A stretch of DNA of 12,715 nt from Clostridia bacterium (lineage in GTDB: Bacteria > Bacillota_A > Clostridia > Oscillospirales > QAKW01), in NCBI GenBank assembly GCA_017396865.1, contig JAFQKO010000078.1:1-12715 (forward strand), written 5' to 3'. Each line of letters starts with the position of its first letter. Position 1 is the first letter of the stretch. A model generated the notes under the pieces. That model was not told where the DNA came from and made no database searches. It saw nothing but the letters and a program-made list of their open reading frames with translations. Positions 12,628 through 12,715 of this stretch are shown one piece after another. The translations under genes and the position numbers were made by a program.

Positions 12628-12715
12628 CGCTTCTCCTTGTATATAAAATCAAAGATAATATATGCAAAAAAACATAGATTATTTTTAAAAAAACGCTAAA
12701 ATGTAGGTGATAACG
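12628..12715. other. AT-rich leader upstream of the AraC-family gene
   Basis: This is very AT-rich sequence with A-runs. It must hold the promoter of the minus-strand regulator gene, but several overlapping weak -10 candidates (TATATT, TATATA) occur and none has a good -35 at proper spacing, so I do not assign one. No gene starts on the plus strand before the window ends. Confidence 0.4.

Noticed and set aside
1..12715. CRISPR arrays, tRNA and rRNA genes
   Set aside because: I saw no regularly spaced direct repeats and no tRNA or rRNA signatures in the intergenic regions.

Overview
The window looks like chromosome from an obligately anaerobic, moderately GC-rich Bacillota, probably class Clostridia. 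The basis is the gene set: a desulfoferrodoxin-type superoxide reductase, a flavin reductase-rubredoxin fusion, a two-gene SufC/SufB-type Fe-S system without other suf genes beside it, a lysine riboswitch, and strong AGGAGG ribosome binding sites. No closer assignment can be made from the sequence alone.

Region 1 (1-1855, minus strand) carries an oxygen-defence group. Reading with transcription, it has the flavin reductase-rubredoxin fusion, a hemolysin III/PAQR-type membrane protein and a two-iron superoxide reductase, followed by the start codon of another gene cut by the window edge. The last two complete genes each have a convincing promoter of their own. trmO (1947-2609, plus strand) is divergent from this group, and the two sides have overlapping candidate promoters.

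Region 2 (2660-8002, plus strand) is a lysine biosynthesis operon: promoter, L-box lysine riboswitch with a readable antiterminator/terminator switch, dapA, dapB, an intrinsic terminator-like hairpin, lysC (aspartate kinase), lysA, and a HAD/Cof phosphatase that overlaps lysA. The operon encodes the first step (LysC), the two committed steps into the diaminopimelate branch (DapA, DapB) and the last step (LysA). asd and the steps from tetrahydrodipicolinate to meso-diaminopimelate must lie elsewhere. A 19-bp bidirectional hairpin at 8006-8049 separates it from the convergent region 3.

Region 3 (11248-8053, minus strand) is a tight four-gene unit from a clear promoter: sufC, a sufB/sufD-like scaffold gene, a Nudix hydrolase (ATGA overlap) and a 340-residue protein of unknown function that may be a beta-propeller. 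The sufC/sufB pair is the minimal ATPase-scaffold Fe-S assembly arrangement known from anaerobes.

Region 4 (11249-11847) has no gene but is packed with inverted repeats. The main one is a 281-bp element at 11472-11752 with 27-bp terminal inverted repeats (two mismatches) and two internal long-hairpin arms, so nearly its whole length is self-complementary. I read it as a non-autonomous MITE-like element. Further hairpins flank it on both sides. Region 5 (12627-11848, minus strand) is an AraC-family regulator with a cupin-type sensor domain.

I did not see a clearly new multi-gene system. The observations most worth following are the nested-palindrome element, the unknown protein attached to the sufCB operon, and the terminator placed 12 nt before the lysC start codon.
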